Positions 34,357 through 45,832 of a stretch of DNA of 64,000 nt are shown piece by piece. A model generated the notes under the pieces. That model did not search any database. It was not told where the DNA came from and saw only the letters and a program-made list of their open reading frames with translations. The stretch comes from Halomonas sp. H10-9-1 (GTDB lineage: Bacteria > Pseudomonadota > Gammaproteobacteria > Pseudomonadales > Halomonadaceae), in the NCBI RefSeq assembly GCF_040147005.1, contig NZ_JAMSHO010000001.1, forward strand, positions 310,001-374,000. Direction: 5' to 3'. How positions within the stretch are numbered: the stretch's first letter is position 1; each line of letters opens with the position of its first letter. A program made the translations under genes and the position numbers.

Positions 34357-35106
34357 ATGACAACCCTTTCCCGGACCATTCTGCTCGGCCTGCTGGCCGC
34401 GCCGCTGGCGGCCCTGTTTTCGGCACCGGCCCTCGCCCAGCAGGAAGGGGCCGAGCGGCTCGCCGAGCGGCTCTCGGTCAATGGCCAGTCGATGCCGGTG
34501 CAGAGCGTGCGTGAGGCACCGATGGATGGCCTCTTCGAGGTGCGCCTGAAGACCGGCGAGCGCTTCTACAGCGACGCCGATGGCGAGCACTTCCTGGTGG
34601 GGGACCTCTACCGCAACGGCGAGCGGGGCCTGGTCAACCTGACCGAGGAGGGCCGCAACACCGAGCGTGCGGCGCGGCTGGAGCAGGTGCCGGAGTCGGA
34701 GCGGGTCATCTTCCGTGGGCCGCAGAGCCGTGCCAAGGTGATGGTGTTCACCGATACCACCTGCCCTTACTGCCAGCAGCTCCACGAGGAGGTACCTCGG
34801 CTCAACGAGCTGGGCATCGAGGTGCACTACCTGGCCTTCCCGCGCAGCGGCATGAATGCCCAGGGCGCGCGCACCATGCAGCAGGTGTGGTGTGCCGACA
34901 ACCCCGCCGAGGCGATGAGTGCCGCCAAGCGCGGCGATTCGCTTTCGGCCCCCGCAGACTGCGACAATCCGGTCGAGTCGCAGTATCATCTGGGGCTGGA
35001 ACTGGGCGTCCAGGGGACGCCTGCCATCGTGCTGCCGGACGGTCGCCTGGTGCCGGGCTACGTGCCAGCCGAGCGACTGGCCGCCATGCTGGGGCTCGAG
35101 GAATAA
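34357..35106 (+). CDS. dsbC: Periplasmic thiol:disulfide isomerase DsbC
   Basis: A 249-aa protein with a Sec signal peptide (ILLGLLAAPLAALFSAPALAQ, cleavage near 27), an N-terminal dimerisation domain, and a thioredoxin-fold domain with active site C136-P-Y-C139 (FTDTTCPYCQQLHEEVP) and the cis-proline GTPA. It rearranges wrong disulfides in the periplasm. Two further cysteines (VWCADN and ADCDNP) correspond to the structural disulfide of DsbC. It is coupled to xerD. Confidence 0.94.
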   Translation: MTTLSRTILLGLLAAPLAALFSAPALAQQEGAERLAERLSVNGQSMPVQSVREAPMDGLFEVRLKTGERFYSDADGEHFLVGDLYRNGERGLVNLTEEGRNTERAARLEQVPESERVIFRGPQSRAKVMVFTDTTCPYCQQLHEEVPRLNELGIEVHYLAFPRSGMNAQGARTMQQVWCADNPAEAMSAAKRGDSLSAPADCDNPVESQYHLGLELGVQGTPAIVLPDGRLVPGYVPAERLAAMLGLEE

Positions 35107-35154
35107 GCCGCACGCCATACAACCAACTCGGAAGACGCGAGCAGGAGCAAGACA

Positions 35155-36471
35155 TTGAAACCGGTGAGAGTAGGAATCTGTGGGCTGGGGACCGTCGGCG
35201 GCGGAACCTTCAACGTGCTGACGCGCAACGCCGATGACATTGCCCGGCGGGCCGGGCGACCGATTGCCATCGAGCAGGTCGCCTATCGCACCCCCAACCC
35301 CGAGTGTGATCTTACCGGCATCAACACCACTGCCGATGTCTTCGAGGTGGCCACCAACCCCGACATCGACGTGCTGGTGGAGCTGATCGGTGGCTACGAC
35401 GTGGCCCGGGAGCTGGTGCTTGCCGCCATTGAGAACGGCAAGCATGTGGTCACCGCCAACAAGGCGCTGATTGCCGTGCACGGCAACGAGATTTTCGCGG
35501 CCGCTCACGCCAAGGGCGTGATCGTGGCCTTCGAGGCCGCCGTGGCCGGTGGTGTTCCGGTGATCAAGTCGCTGCGCGAGGGCCTGGGCGCCAACCGCAT
35601 CGAGTGGGTCGCCGGCATCATCAACGGCACCGGCAACTATATCCTCACCCACATGCGCGACGAGGGTCGCGCCTTCGAGGATGTGCTGGCCGAGGCCCAG
35701 GCCCTGGGCTACGCCGAAGCCGATCCGACCTTCGACGTCGAGGGCATCGACGCCGCCCACAAGCTGACCATCCTCGCCTCCATCGCCTACGGCGTGCCGC
35801 TGCAGTTCGAGAAGGCCTATACCGAGGGCATCTCCCGGGTCACCGCCGAGGACGTGGAGCAGGCCGACAACCTGGGCTATGTGATCAAGCATCTGGGTAT
35901 CTCCAAGCGCACCGAGCAGGGCCTGGAGCTGCGCGTGCACCCCACGCTGATCCCCAAGGAGCGGCTGCTGGCCAATGTGCATGGCGTCAAGAACGCCATC
36001 GCCGTGATGGGCGACGCCGTGGGGCCGACCCTCTACTACGGCGCCGGCGCCGGCGCCGAACCCACCGCCTCCGCGGTGGTGGCCGACCTGCTCGACGTGG
36101 CCCGCGACATCACCACCGATCACCACTATCGGGTGCCCTACCTGGCCTTCAGCGGCATCAGCGAGGACGTCAGCCAGCTGCCGATCATGCCCATGGAGGA
36201 GATCACCACCGCCTACTACCTGCGGCTGCTGGCGGTGGACCGCCCCGGCGTGCTGGCGCGGGTGGCCACCATCCTCTCCGAGCAGGGCATCTCCATCGAG
36301 GCACTGATCCAGAAGGAGGCCACCGAGGGGGAGCTGGTGCCGATCATCCTGATGACCCATCGCACCCGCGAGCAGCACATGAACGAGGCGATCCGCCAGA
36401 TCGAGTCCATGGCCGATATCGCCGGCCCGGTCACCCGGATTCGCGTCGAGTCCCTGGACGAGCAGGAATGA
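35155..36471 (+). CDS. hom: Homoserine dehydrogenase
   Basis: A 438-aa monofunctional enzyme, reducing aspartate semialdehyde to homoserine for threonine and methionine synthesis. The Rossmann motif VGICGLGTVGGGTFNVL is at the N-terminus. The catalytic-domain segments are NKALIAVHGNEIF, FEAAVAGGVPVIKSLREGLGANRIEWVAGIINGTGNYILT and EADPTFDVEGIDAAHKLTILASIAYG, and a C-terminal ACT domain (YYLRLLAVDRPGVLARVATILSEQGISIEALIQKE) gives threonine feedback control. The start is TTG at 35155 with AGGAG 7 nt upstream. A CCGGGC-TTC-GCCCGG hairpin follows the stop directly. thrC, normally adjacent, is 1.8 kb away beyond an IS. Confidence 0.96.
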   Translation: MKPVRVGICGLGTVGGGTFNVLTRNADDIARRAGRPIAIEQVAYRTPNPECDLTGINTTADVFEVATNPDIDVLVELIGGYDVARELVLAAIENGKHVVTANKALIAVHGNEIFAAAHAKGVIVAFEAAVAGGVPVIKSLREGLGANRIEWVAGIINGTGNYILTHMRDEGRAFEDVLAEAQALGYAEADPTFDVEGIDAAHKLTILASIAYGVPLQFEKAYTEGISRVTAEDVEQADNLGYVIKHLGISKRTEQGLELRVHPTLIPKERLLANVHGVKNAIAVMGDAVGPTLYYGAGAGAEPTASAVVADLLDVARDITTDHHYRVPYLAFSGISEDVSQLPIMPMEEITTAYYLRLLAVDRPGVLARVATILSEQGISIEALIQKEATEGELVPIILMTHRTREQHMNEAIRQIESMADIAGPVTRIRVESLDEQE

Positions 36472-36514
36472 CCGGGCTTCGCCCGGAGCTGTAAGCCCCA
36501 AGTCAACTGCCTAG

Positions 36515-38105
36515 CAGCCTGTCGGACTTTCCGTTGCACCGTGAGATACTGACCACCGTCATCGCCGAGCTGAGAAGATCGCCATGAGCCGCTTCATCCC
36601 TGTGGATCGCCAGACCGATTACCTGCTGCCGCCTTCGGTAGACGAGTGGTTGCCCGATGGTCACCTGGCGCGGTTCGTTGTCGATGTTGTCGAACAACTG
36701 AACCTCTCGACGTTGACCCGGCGTTACATGGGGCGGGGTTCCAAGGCACATCACCCGGCGGTGCTACTGAGCCTGCTGATCTACGGCTACGCCACCGGGG
36801 TGGTCTCCAGCCGCAAGATCGAGCGTGCCACCTATGACTCGGTGGCGTTCCGCTACCTGGCCGCCAATACCCATCCCGACCATGACACGCTGGCCACCTT
36901 TCGCCGCCGCTTTCTGCCGGAACTGGAACAGTTGTTCGTACAGGTGCTGCTGCTGGCCCGCGAGATGAAGCTGCTCAAGCTTGGCACCATCGCCCTGGAC
37001 GGCACCAAGCTCAAGGCCAACGCCAGCAAGCACAAGGCGTTGTCGTATGGCCATGCCAAGAAGCTGGAGGCACAGTTCAGGGCAGAGGTGAAAGCGCTGA
37101 CCGAGCGGGCCGAGTCGGCGGACAAGGAGGACGCGGCCGACGGCATGGATATCCCCGCCGAGATTGCCCGCCGTGAAGCCCGCCTGGCGGCCATCGCTGA
37201 GGCGAAGGCCAAGATCGAGGCGCGCGCCGAGGAGCGGGACGCCACCGAGCAAGCCGCCTATCAGGAAAAGGTGGCGCGGCGGGAGGCGCAGCGCAAGGCC
37301 GGCAAGAAGCCCCGTGGGCGTGACCCCGAACCGCCCACTGGTGGCCCGCGTGACAAGGATCAGATCAATTTCACCGACCCGCAGTCGCGCATCATGCCGG
37401 TCACCGGCAAGGGGTTTGATCAGTGCTACAACGCCCAAGCCGCGGTTGATACCGAGAGTCTGCTGGTGACCCATGTCCACGTCACGCAGGCGACCAATGA
37501 CAAGCAGCAAGTCATGCCGCTACTGACGGCCTGGCAAGGTTACCCGGAAACGCTGGGAAAACCTGACCACCTGCTGGGTGATACCGGCTACTTCAGTGCC
37601 AGCAATATCCAGGCCTGCCATGACCATGGTATCGAACCGCTGTTGGCGATGAAGCGAGACGTCCATCACCTTCCGGTCTTTGAACGTTTCGCCGCGGATC
37701 CGCCTGCCCCGGAGAGCGAGGACCCCGTCGAACAGATGGCACACCGCTTGAAGACGCAGGCGGGCCGAGCGCTCTACGCATTGCGCAAACATACCGTGGA
37801 GCCGGTCTTCGGGATCATCAAACACGTGATGGGGTTCCGGCAGTTCTCGCTACGCGGACTGGATAAGGTCAGCGGCGAGTGGCGATTGGCCACCATGGCG
37901 TGGAATATCAAGCGGATGCACCGGTTGACGGCGGGCTGAGGGCTCGCCGCGCCCAACCGGCCAGCAGGCAAGGCGTCAGAACCGCCTTGCAGAAGCTGAG
38001 GGGCAGGTTAAGAGCCACACAACAGCACCAACACCAACACCAACACAGGGGGGGGTGAAGAACCCACGCCTCAGCTCATCCATTAACCTCAAGTCCGACA
38101 GACTG
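36515..38105 (+). mobile_element. IS1182-type insertion sequence between hom and thrC
   Basis: A 1591-bp element. The terminal inverted repeats CAGCCTGTCGGACTT (left, 36515-36529) and, on the reverse strand, CAGTCTGTCGGACTT (right, 38091-38105) differ at one base. The palindrome CTAG flanks both ends (36511-36514, 38106-38109). It contains a single intact transposase. An ACCAAC-type short tandem repeat and a G-run lie between the transposase and the right end (38027-38056). Confidence 0.92.
36584..37939 (+). CDS. IS1182-family transposase
   Basis: A 451-aa DDE transposase with the DUF772 N-terminal domain (FIPVDRQTDYLLPPSVDEWLPDGHLARFVVDVVEQLNL; SKAHHPAVLLSLLIYGYATGVVSSRKIERA; TFRRRFLPELEQLF), the catalytic IALDGTKLKANASKHKALSY, a coiled charged insert (~150-250), the second Asp in LLGDTGYFS, and the C-terminal Glu in HTVEPVFGIIKHVMGFRQFSLRGL. 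Complete and probably active. Confidence 0.95.
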   Translation: MSRFIPVDRQTDYLLPPSVDEWLPDGHLARFVVDVVEQLNLSTLTRRYMGRGSKAHHPAVLLSLLIYGYATGVVSSRKIERATYDSVAFRYLAANTHPDHDTLATFRRRFLPELEQLFVQVLLLAREMKLLKLGTIALDGTKLKANASKHKALSYGHAKKLEAQFRAEVKALTERAESADKEDAADGMDIPAEIARREARLAAIAEAKAKIEARAEERDATEQAAYQEKVARREAQRKAGKKPRGRDPEPPTGGPRDKDQINFTDPQSRIMPVTGKGFDQCYNAQAAVDTESLLVTHVHVTQATNDKQQVMPLLTAWQGYPETLGKPDHLLGDTGYFSASNIQACHDHGIEPLLAMKRDVHHLPVFERFAADPPAPESEDPVEQMAHRLKTQAGRALYALRKHTVEPVFGIIKHVMGFRQFSLRGLDKVSGEWRLATMAWNIKRMHRLTAG

Positions 38106-38129
38106 CTAGAGCAATTGCGACTGTCTGCA

Positions 38130-38249
38130 GCGAGGAGCGCCGGGGACAAGCCGAAGAGGAGGTCCTATGCCAGGGATGGCATCGGTAGCGCCCAAGGATG
38201 GGTTCACAGCGCCTCCTCGCAGGCTTGTCGCCGGAATCGGCTCCGAGCG
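38130..38249 (+). repeat. Structured palindromic intergenic element, copy A (upstream of thrC)
   Basis: About 120 bp, starting GCGAGGAGCGCCGGGGACAA and ending GGCTCCGAGCG. The outer arms pair imperfectly (CGGGGACAAGCC with GGCTTGTCGCCGG; GAGGAGG with CCTCCTC). Inside are two hairpins: ATGCC-AGGGAT-GGCAT (38167-38182) and CCC-AAGGAT-GGG (38191-38202), separated by GTAGCG. Copy B at 39692-39809 has the same order with different, compensating stem bases. It ends 14 bp before the thrC start, so it would be in the thrC leader. The rest of the 324-bp gap 37940-38263 is the IS right end. Confidence 0.85.
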
Positions 38250-38263
38250 AGCAAAGGAACAGA

Positions 38264-39655
38264 ATGATGCGCTATATCAGTACCCGCGGGCAGGCGCCCG
38301 CGCTCTCCTTCGAGGAGGTCGTGCTCACCGGCATGGCCAGCGACGGCGGTCTCTACGTGCCGGAAGAGGTCCCGACGCTCTCCCATGATGACCTCGCCGC
38401 CATGGCCGGGCTCTCCTATGCCGAGATCGCCTTCCGGGTGATGAAGCCCTTCATCAACGGCGAGATCGACGACGAGACGTTCCGCGGCATCGTCGAGGAG
38501 GCCTACGCCACCTTCAGCCACGACGCCGTGGTGCCGCTCAACCAGCTCGACGCCAACCACTTCCTGCTCGAGCTGTTCCATGGCCCGACCCTGGCCTTCA
38601 AGGACGTGGCGCTGCAGCTGCTCGGCCGCATCCTCGACCACTTCCTGATGAAGCGCGGCGAGCGGGCGGTGATCATGGGGGCGACCTCCGGCGACACCGG
38701 CTCGGCCGCCATCGAGGGCTGCCGCCACTGCGACAACCTCGACATCTTCATCCTCCACCCCCACAACCGGGTCTCGGAGGTGCAGCGCCGCCAGATGACC
38801 ACGGTGCTGGCCGACAACGTCTTCAATGTTGCCATCGAGGGCAACTTCGACGACGCCCAGGCGATGGTCAAGGCGAGCTTCGCCGACCAGTCGTTCCTGA
38901 ACGGCACCCGGCTGGTGGCGGTCAACTCCATCAACTGGGCGCGCATCATGGCCCAGATCGTCTACTACGTGGCCTCCGCCGTGGCGCTGGGCGCGCCGCA
39001 GCGCGAGGTGAGTTTCTGCGTGCCCTCGGCCAACTTCGGCAACGTCTTCGCCGGCTACATGGCCTACCGCATGGGGCTGCCGGTGGAGCGCTTCGTGATC
39101 GCCACCAACGCCAACGACATCCTGCACCGCACCCTGGCCGCCAACGACTTCTCCAAGCAGGAGCTCAAGGCGACTCTGGCGCCCTCCATGGATATCGTGG
39201 TGTCGTCCAACTTCGAGCGGCTGCTGTTCGAGGCCTACGAGCGTGACGGCGCCGCCGTGGCCGAGCTGCTCGAGCGTTTCCAGGCCGAGCCGACCGCCCT
39301 GGCGGATGCGCCCCTGGCCAGGCTGCGTGAGAAGTTCGCCAGCCATAGCGTGGATGACGCCACCATCCTCGAGGTGATCCGCGAGGCGCACCACCGCACC
39401 CAGGAGATCCTCGACCCGCACACCGCCACCGGCTACCGCGCCGCCGAGCGCGAGCGGGGCGACGCGGCTGTGCCGATGATCACGCTCGCCACCGCCCACC
39501 CGGCCAAGTTCGCCGAAGCGGTGGTCAAGGCGGGCTTCCCGGGTGTGCCGCTGCCGCCGCACATGGACGACCTGCTGGAGCGCGAGGAGCGCTACAGTGT
39601 GCTGCCCGCCGAGCTCTCCGCGGTGCAGCAGTTCGTGGCCGAGAACCGCCGCTAA
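38264..39655 (+). CDS. thrC: Threonine synthase
   Basis: A 463-aa PLP enzyme converting O-phosphohomoserine to threonine. The N-terminus MMRYISTRGQAPALSFEEVVLTGMASDGGLYVPE is typical. The PLP lysine is K113 in LFHGPTLAFKDVALQLLG, and the phosphate loop is GATSGDTGSAA. The ATG at 38264 follows AAAGGAAC; the next codon is also ATG. It should belong to a hom-thrC unit, but the IS1182 insertion means its expression now depends on read-through or on sequence in 38106-38263. Confidence 0.96.
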   Translation: MMRYISTRGQAPALSFEEVVLTGMASDGGLYVPEEVPTLSHDDLAAMAGLSYAEIAFRVMKPFINGEIDDETFRGIVEEAYATFSHDAVVPLNQLDANHFLLELFHGPTLAFKDVALQLLGRILDHFLMKRGERAVIMGATSGDTGSAAIEGCRHCDNLDIFILHPHNRVSEVQRRQMTTVLADNVFNVAIEGNFDDAQAMVKASFADQSFLNGTRLVAVNSINWARIMAQIVYYVASAVALGAPQREVSFCVPSANFGNVFAGYMAYRMGLPVERFVIATNANDILHRTLAANDFSKQELKATLAPSMDIVVSSNFERLLFEAYERDGAAVAELLERFQAEPTALADAPLARLREKFASHSVDDATILEVIREAHHRTQEILDPHTATGYRAAERERGDAAVPMITLATAHPAKFAEAVVKAGFPGVPLPPHMDDLLEREERYSVLPAELSAVQQFVAENRR

Positions 39656-39691
39656 GGCCCAAAGCCGGAAGCTAGAGCTGGAAGTGAAATA

Positions 39692-39809
39692 GCGAGGGGC
39701 GCCGGGGGCAGGTCTGGAGGGGGTCTTTTTCCAGGGAAGGAAAAAGTAGCTTACAGGGAGGTATTCACAGCGCCCCCGAACAGGCCTGTCGCCGGATCAG
39801 CCCCGAGCG
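39692..39809 (+). repeat. Structured palindromic intergenic element, copy B (upstream of recJ)
   Basis: The same layout as copy A: GCGAGGGGCGCCGGGGGCAG at the left, hairpin CTTTTTCC-AGGGAA-GGAAAAAG (39725-39746), GTAGC, hairpin TAC-AGGGAG-GTA (39752-39763), TTCACAGCGCC, and GCCTGTCGCCGGATCAGCCC at the right. Stem sequences differ from copy A but pairing is kept and the AGGGA loops are conserved, which is covariation. It ends 51 bp before the recJ start. Confidence 0.85.
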
Positions 39810-39860
39810 GGCTGCTACCTCTGCGTTCTCAACTGCCAGCATTACCTGCAGGAGTCAGGC

Positions 39861-41666
39861 TTGAACGCCGCAAGCGATCCCATCGATCTGATTGAGCGCC
39901 TGAGGCCACGCATCCTGCCGCGGCCCCGGGATGCTGCCCTGTATGCCCGCGCCCAGCGCGAGGGGCTCTCCGAGCTCCAGGCCCGGGTGCTGGCCGGGCG
40001 CCTGGCGGGCTATCAGGGCGAGCTCGCGCCGCTGGTCTCGCCCAGCCTGCGCCACCTGGCCCACCCGGAACGGCTCGCCGACGGGCGTCGCGCCGCCGAG
40101 CGCATCGCCCAGGCGGTGGTGGATGGCGAGCATATCGGCATCCTCACCGACTACGACGTCGACGGCATCACCTCCCATGTGGTGATCCGGCGCACCCTGC
40201 ACGAGCTGTTCGGCGTGCCGGAGGCGAGGCTGCACAGCCTGATCGGCCACCGCATTCACGACGGCTACGGCATCAGCCTGCCGCTGGTGGAGCGCACCCT
40301 GGCGCTGTCGCCGCGGCCGAGCCTGGTGATCACCGCCGACTGCGGCAGCTCCGATGAGTCGCGCATCGCGCGGCTGGCCGCCGAGGGCATCGACGTGGTG
40401 GTCAGCGACCACCACGCCCTGCCGGTGGAGGGGCCGCCGCCCTCCGCCCATGCCGTGGTCAACCCGACCCGGGGCGACTGCGATTACCCCGACCCGACCA
40501 TCGCCGGCTGCATGGTGGCCTGGCTTACGATGTCGCTGAGTCGCTCGGTGCTGATCGAGTGGGGCGTGCTGGCCGCGGACACACCGAAGCTCTCGCCCTG
40601 GCTCTCCTATGTGGCGCTGGGCACCGTGGCGGACTGCGTCTCCCTGGGTGGCAGCCCCGCCAACCGCGCGGTGGTGACCCATGGCCTGGCCCTGATCAAC
40701 CGCATGGAGGCGGCCTGTTGGCGTGCCATGGCCCAACGCCTGGGCCCCGACAGCGTGCCCTTCGACGCCGAGACCCTGGGCTTCCAGATGGGGCCGCGGA
40801 TCAACGCCCGCTCGCGGCTCGATGACCCCTACGCGGCACTGCACTTCATGCTGGCCGCCGATGACGCCACGGCGGTGCGGCACCTGGAGACGCTGGATCA
40901 GGACAACCAGTCACGCAAGGCGATCGAGGCGGACATGGCCGAGGAGGCGAGGGCGCTGGCGATGCCGGCGCTGATCGCCGATGAGCCGGCCGTGGTGGTC
41001 TTTCTCGAGGGCGGCCACCCCGGCGTGCAGGGGATCGTCGCCTCCCGGCTGGTGCAGGCCTACGGGCGCCCGGCGCTGGTGCTGACCCCCGCCGCGGCAC
41101 CGGGCATGCTCACCGGCTCCGGGCGTTCCATCGAGGCGCTCCACCTGCGTGACGCCCTGCAGCGCACCTTCGCCCTGGCGCCGGAGGCGCTGCCGCGCTT
41201 CGGCGGCCACCGCGGGGCGGCCGGGGTCGGCGTGCCCGTCGAGCATCTCGATGCCTTCAAGGCCGCCTTCCTGCAGGCGGTGGCCGAGCAGTTGGGCGAG
41301 GCCAAGCTCTACCCACGAATCCTCACCGACGGCGACCTGGCCCCCGAGCAGTTGAACCTTGCGACCCTCGAGGAGCTTCAGGGGCTGGGCCCCTATGGGC
41401 GCGAGTTTGACTCGCCGCTCTTCCAGGGCGATTTTAGCGTCGAGCGCCTGCGTCCCGTGGGGGCCGACGGCACCCACCTGATGCTGGAGCTCTCCCTGGG
41501 CGCGGCGACCCACCGGGCGATCTGGTTTCGCGCGCTGACCCCGGGGGAGGTGCCCGCCTTCGGCGTGGGCGATCGGCTGCGTTGCGCCTACAAGCTCAAC
41601 CGCAACCGCTGGCGAGGAAGGGAGAGCCTGCAACTGATGGTCGAGCACGCCGAAGCGACGGCCTGA
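39861..41666 (+). CDS. recJ: Single-stranded-DNA-specific exonuclease RecJ
   Basis: A 601-aa 5'-3' ssDNA exonuclease of the DHH family, working in RecF-pathway recombination and mismatch repair. Motif I is LTDYDVDGITS (D97-G102); later motifs are ITADCGSSD, VVVSDHHALP and the C-terminal DHHA1 GSGRSIEALHLRDAL...FGGHRGAAGVGVP. The start is TTG at 39861 with AGGAG at 39850-39854. The gene order thrC-recJ-prfB-lysS resembles that of pseudomonads. Confidence 0.92.
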   Translation: MNAASDPIDLIERLRPRILPRPRDAALYARAQREGLSELQARVLAGRLAGYQGELAPLVSPSLRHLAHPERLADGRRAAERIAQAVVDGEHIGILTDYDVDGITSHVVIRRTLHELFGVPEARLHSLIGHRIHDGYGISLPLVERTLALSPRPSLVITADCGSSDESRIARLAAEGIDVVVSDHHALPVEGPPPSAHAVVNPTRGDCDYPDPTIAGCMVAWLTMSLSRSVLIEWGVLAADTPKLSPWLSYVALGTVADCVSLGGSPANRAVVTHGLALINRMEAACWRAMAQRLGPDSVPFDAETLGFQMGPRINARSRLDDPYAALHFMLAADDATAVRHLETLDQDNQSRKAIEADMAEEARALAMPALIADEPAVVVFLEGGHPGVQGIVASRLVQAYGRPALVLTPAAAPGMLTGSGRSIEALHLRDALQRTFALAPEALPRFGGHRGAAGVGVPVEHLDAFKAAFLQAVAEQLGEAKLYPRILTDGDLAPEQLNLATLEELQGLGPYGREFDSPLFQGDFSVERLRPVGADGTHLMLELSLGAATHRAIWFRALTPGEVPAFGVGDRLRCAYKLNRNRWRGRESLQLMVEHAEATA

Positions 41667-41732
41667 GCTCTCCTGCCGCCGTCGCGACGAGCGATCGAGC
41701 ACACCCCGGACAGACGAGACAAGGAGTCAGGC

Positions 41733-42350
41733 ATGGACCCGCAGGAGCTGCCCAAGGACCCTCACTCCCTCTGGGAGGACGGCATGGCGATGCTGGTGGG
41801 CACGCTGTTCGTGGCGCTGGGCGTGACCCTCTACACCCAGGCCACGCTGCTTACCGGCAGCACCGCCGGTATGGCCTTCCTGCTGCAGTACGCCAGCGGC
41901 TGGCCCTTCGGCGCCTGGTTCTTCCTGATCAACGTGCCGTTCTACTGGCTGGCCATCAGGCGCATGGGCTGGTCCTTCACCCTGCGCACCTTCGCCGCCA
42001 TCGGGCTGGTCTCGCTGTTCTCGGAGCTGACCGGGCGCTGGATCGACATCGCCGGCCTGGCGCCGCTCTACGGGGCGCTGATGGGTGGCTGCCTGATCGG
42101 CATCGGCATGCTGATCCTGTTCCGCCACCGCGCCAGCCTCGGCGGGGTGAACATCCTGGTGCTCTACCTGCAGGACCGCTTCGGGCTGCGCGCCGGCTAT
42201 GTGCAGCTGGCCATCGACGGCGCCATCATGCTGGCCGGCCTGGCATTGCTGCCGGCCGACCGGGTGGGGCTCTCGGTGCTGGGTGCGGTGGCGCTCAACC
42301 TGATCATCGCCCTGAACCACAAGCCCGGGCGCTACATGGGGGTGAGCTGA
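41733..42350 (+). CDS. YitT-family membrane protein
   Basis: A 205-aa integral membrane protein with five or six hydrophobic segments (GMAMLVGTLFVALGVTLYTQATLLTGSTAGMAFLLQY; GAWFFLINVPFYWLAI; LAPLYGALMGGCLIGIGMLILFRHRASLGGVNILVLYLQ; LSVLGAVALNLIIAL). It matches the YitT/DUF161 core, with TGSTAG and GG-NIL. The transported substrate is unknown. AAGGAG at 41720-41725 gives the ATG at 41733. Confidence 0.85.
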   Translation: MDPQELPKDPHSLWEDGMAMLVGTLFVALGVTLYTQATLLTGSTAGMAFLLQYASGWPFGAWFFLINVPFYWLAIRRMGWSFTLRTFAAIGLVSLFSELTGRWIDIAGLAPLYGALMGGCLIGIGMLILFRHRASLGGVNILVLYLQDRFGLRAGYVQLAIDGAIMLAGLALLPADRVGLSVLGAVALNLIIALNHKPGRYMGVS

Positions 42351-42362
42351 GCGCCGCCACGC

Positions 42363-42433
42363 TCAGCGCTTGCCCCAGAACCACCAGGCGATCAGGCCGA
42401 TCAGGGCGAGGCCGGCCAGGTTGACGATCCAGC

Positions 42434-42437
<4 letters not shown>
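42363..42437 (-). CDS. Small single-helix membrane protein coupled to copA
   Basis: A 24-residue ORF ([20 protein letters not shown] plus WGKR) made of one hydrophobic helix with a basic C-terminus. Its ATG overlaps the copA stop as ATGA, and GAGGCACGCC precedes it. It would be made by translational coupling and sit in the inner membrane next to the CopA ATPase. It is too short for routine gene calling. The function is unknown; assistance of copper ATPase stability or activity is an inference from position. Confidence 0.65.
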
Positions 42438-45180
<2,743 letters not shown>

Positions 45181-45184
<4 letters not shown>

Positions 45185-45621
45185 GGCGTCTCCTTGTCGG
45201 AAGCGTCGGCGTGGAGCGGTTCGGGGAAGCTCTCGATCAGCCGGCACAGGCTGTGGCCGTCCGGGGTGCCGTCGGGCATCTTGGCCCAGGCGTCCAGCGC
45301 TCGCTCCATGCGCTCGGCCAGGGCCTGCAGCTCGGCGATGCGCTCGCGGATCTGCGGCAGTCGGCTGGCCAGCAGGTCGCGCACCATCGGGCAGGGGGAG
45401 TCGCCGTGATCGGCGTGGTCGAGGATGTCACGGATCTCGGCCACGCCGAAGCCAAGGGTGCGGGCGCGCTGGATAAAGCGCAGCCGCTCCAGGTCCTGTG
45501 GCGTAAACAGCTGGTAGCCGTTGTCGGGGTGGCGCTCGGGATGCAGCAGCCCCTCGCGTACATAGTGGCGCACGGTCTCGGCGGTGACGCCGGCGCTCTT
45601 CGCCAGTTCGCTGACCTTCAT
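45181..45621 (-). CDS. MerR-family metal-responsive regulator of the copA operon
   Basis: A 146-aa protein with the MerR winged helix ([67 protein letters not shown]). The metal-site cysteines differ from CueR: C77 (in GDSPCPMV) and C126 (in GHSLCRLIE), in place of the paired C-terminal cysteines. The link to copA (4-bp overlap) suggests copper, but this Cys pattern could read another soft metal. It is the first gene of a regulator-copA-small ORF operon, driven by the MerR-type promoter at 45652-45683. Confidence 0.88.
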
Positions 45622-45651
45622 GGTGGTGTCTCTCGGGAGTGGCATGCCTAC

Positions 45652-45683
45652 AGTGTAAAACCCTTGGGTTACCCAAGGGTCAA
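45652..45683 (-). promoter_or_regulatory. MerR-type promoter and operator of the copA operon
   Basis: On the minus strand: TTGACC (-35, 45683-45678), then a 20-bp spacer to TACACT (-10, 45657-45652). The spacer contains the perfect palindrome ACCCTTGGG-TAA-CCCAAGGGT (45660-45680). The long spacer with a central dyad is diagnostic of MerR-family activation. It lies 30 bp upstream of the regulator start, so the operon is probably autoregulated. Confidence 0.85.
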
Positions 45684-45799
45684 GGCGCTCATCTGTTGAC
45701 GGAGTGTGTCGTCGCGCCACCGGGTCGCTATCCGCTAACCCCATGAAAGTTCATGAATTCAAACAATCGTGCGACCAAAGTATTAGGATTTTCAGCATT

Positions 45800-45832
45800 A
45801 AAACGCTCGTTTGGGGTTGAAACGCTCGTTCG
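45800..45832 (+). promoter_or_regulatory. Two tandem fatty-acid-regulator-like operators upstream of fadL
   Basis: AAACGCTCGTTT (45801-45812) and GAAACGCTCGTTCG (45819-45832) match the PsrA-type operator pattern (G/C)AAAC-N4-GTTT(G/C), centred 19 bp apart. A weaker CAAACAATCGTGCG precedes them near 45759. PsrA of pseudomonads controls fatty acid metabolism genes. The assignment is by motif and by the downstream gene. Confidence 0.6.

Noticed and set aside
33316..36501. 1061-aa minus-strand frame over xerD, dsbC and hom
   Set aside because: Antisense to three well-identified genes, low-complexity H/G/Q composition typical of shadow frames in high-GC DNA.
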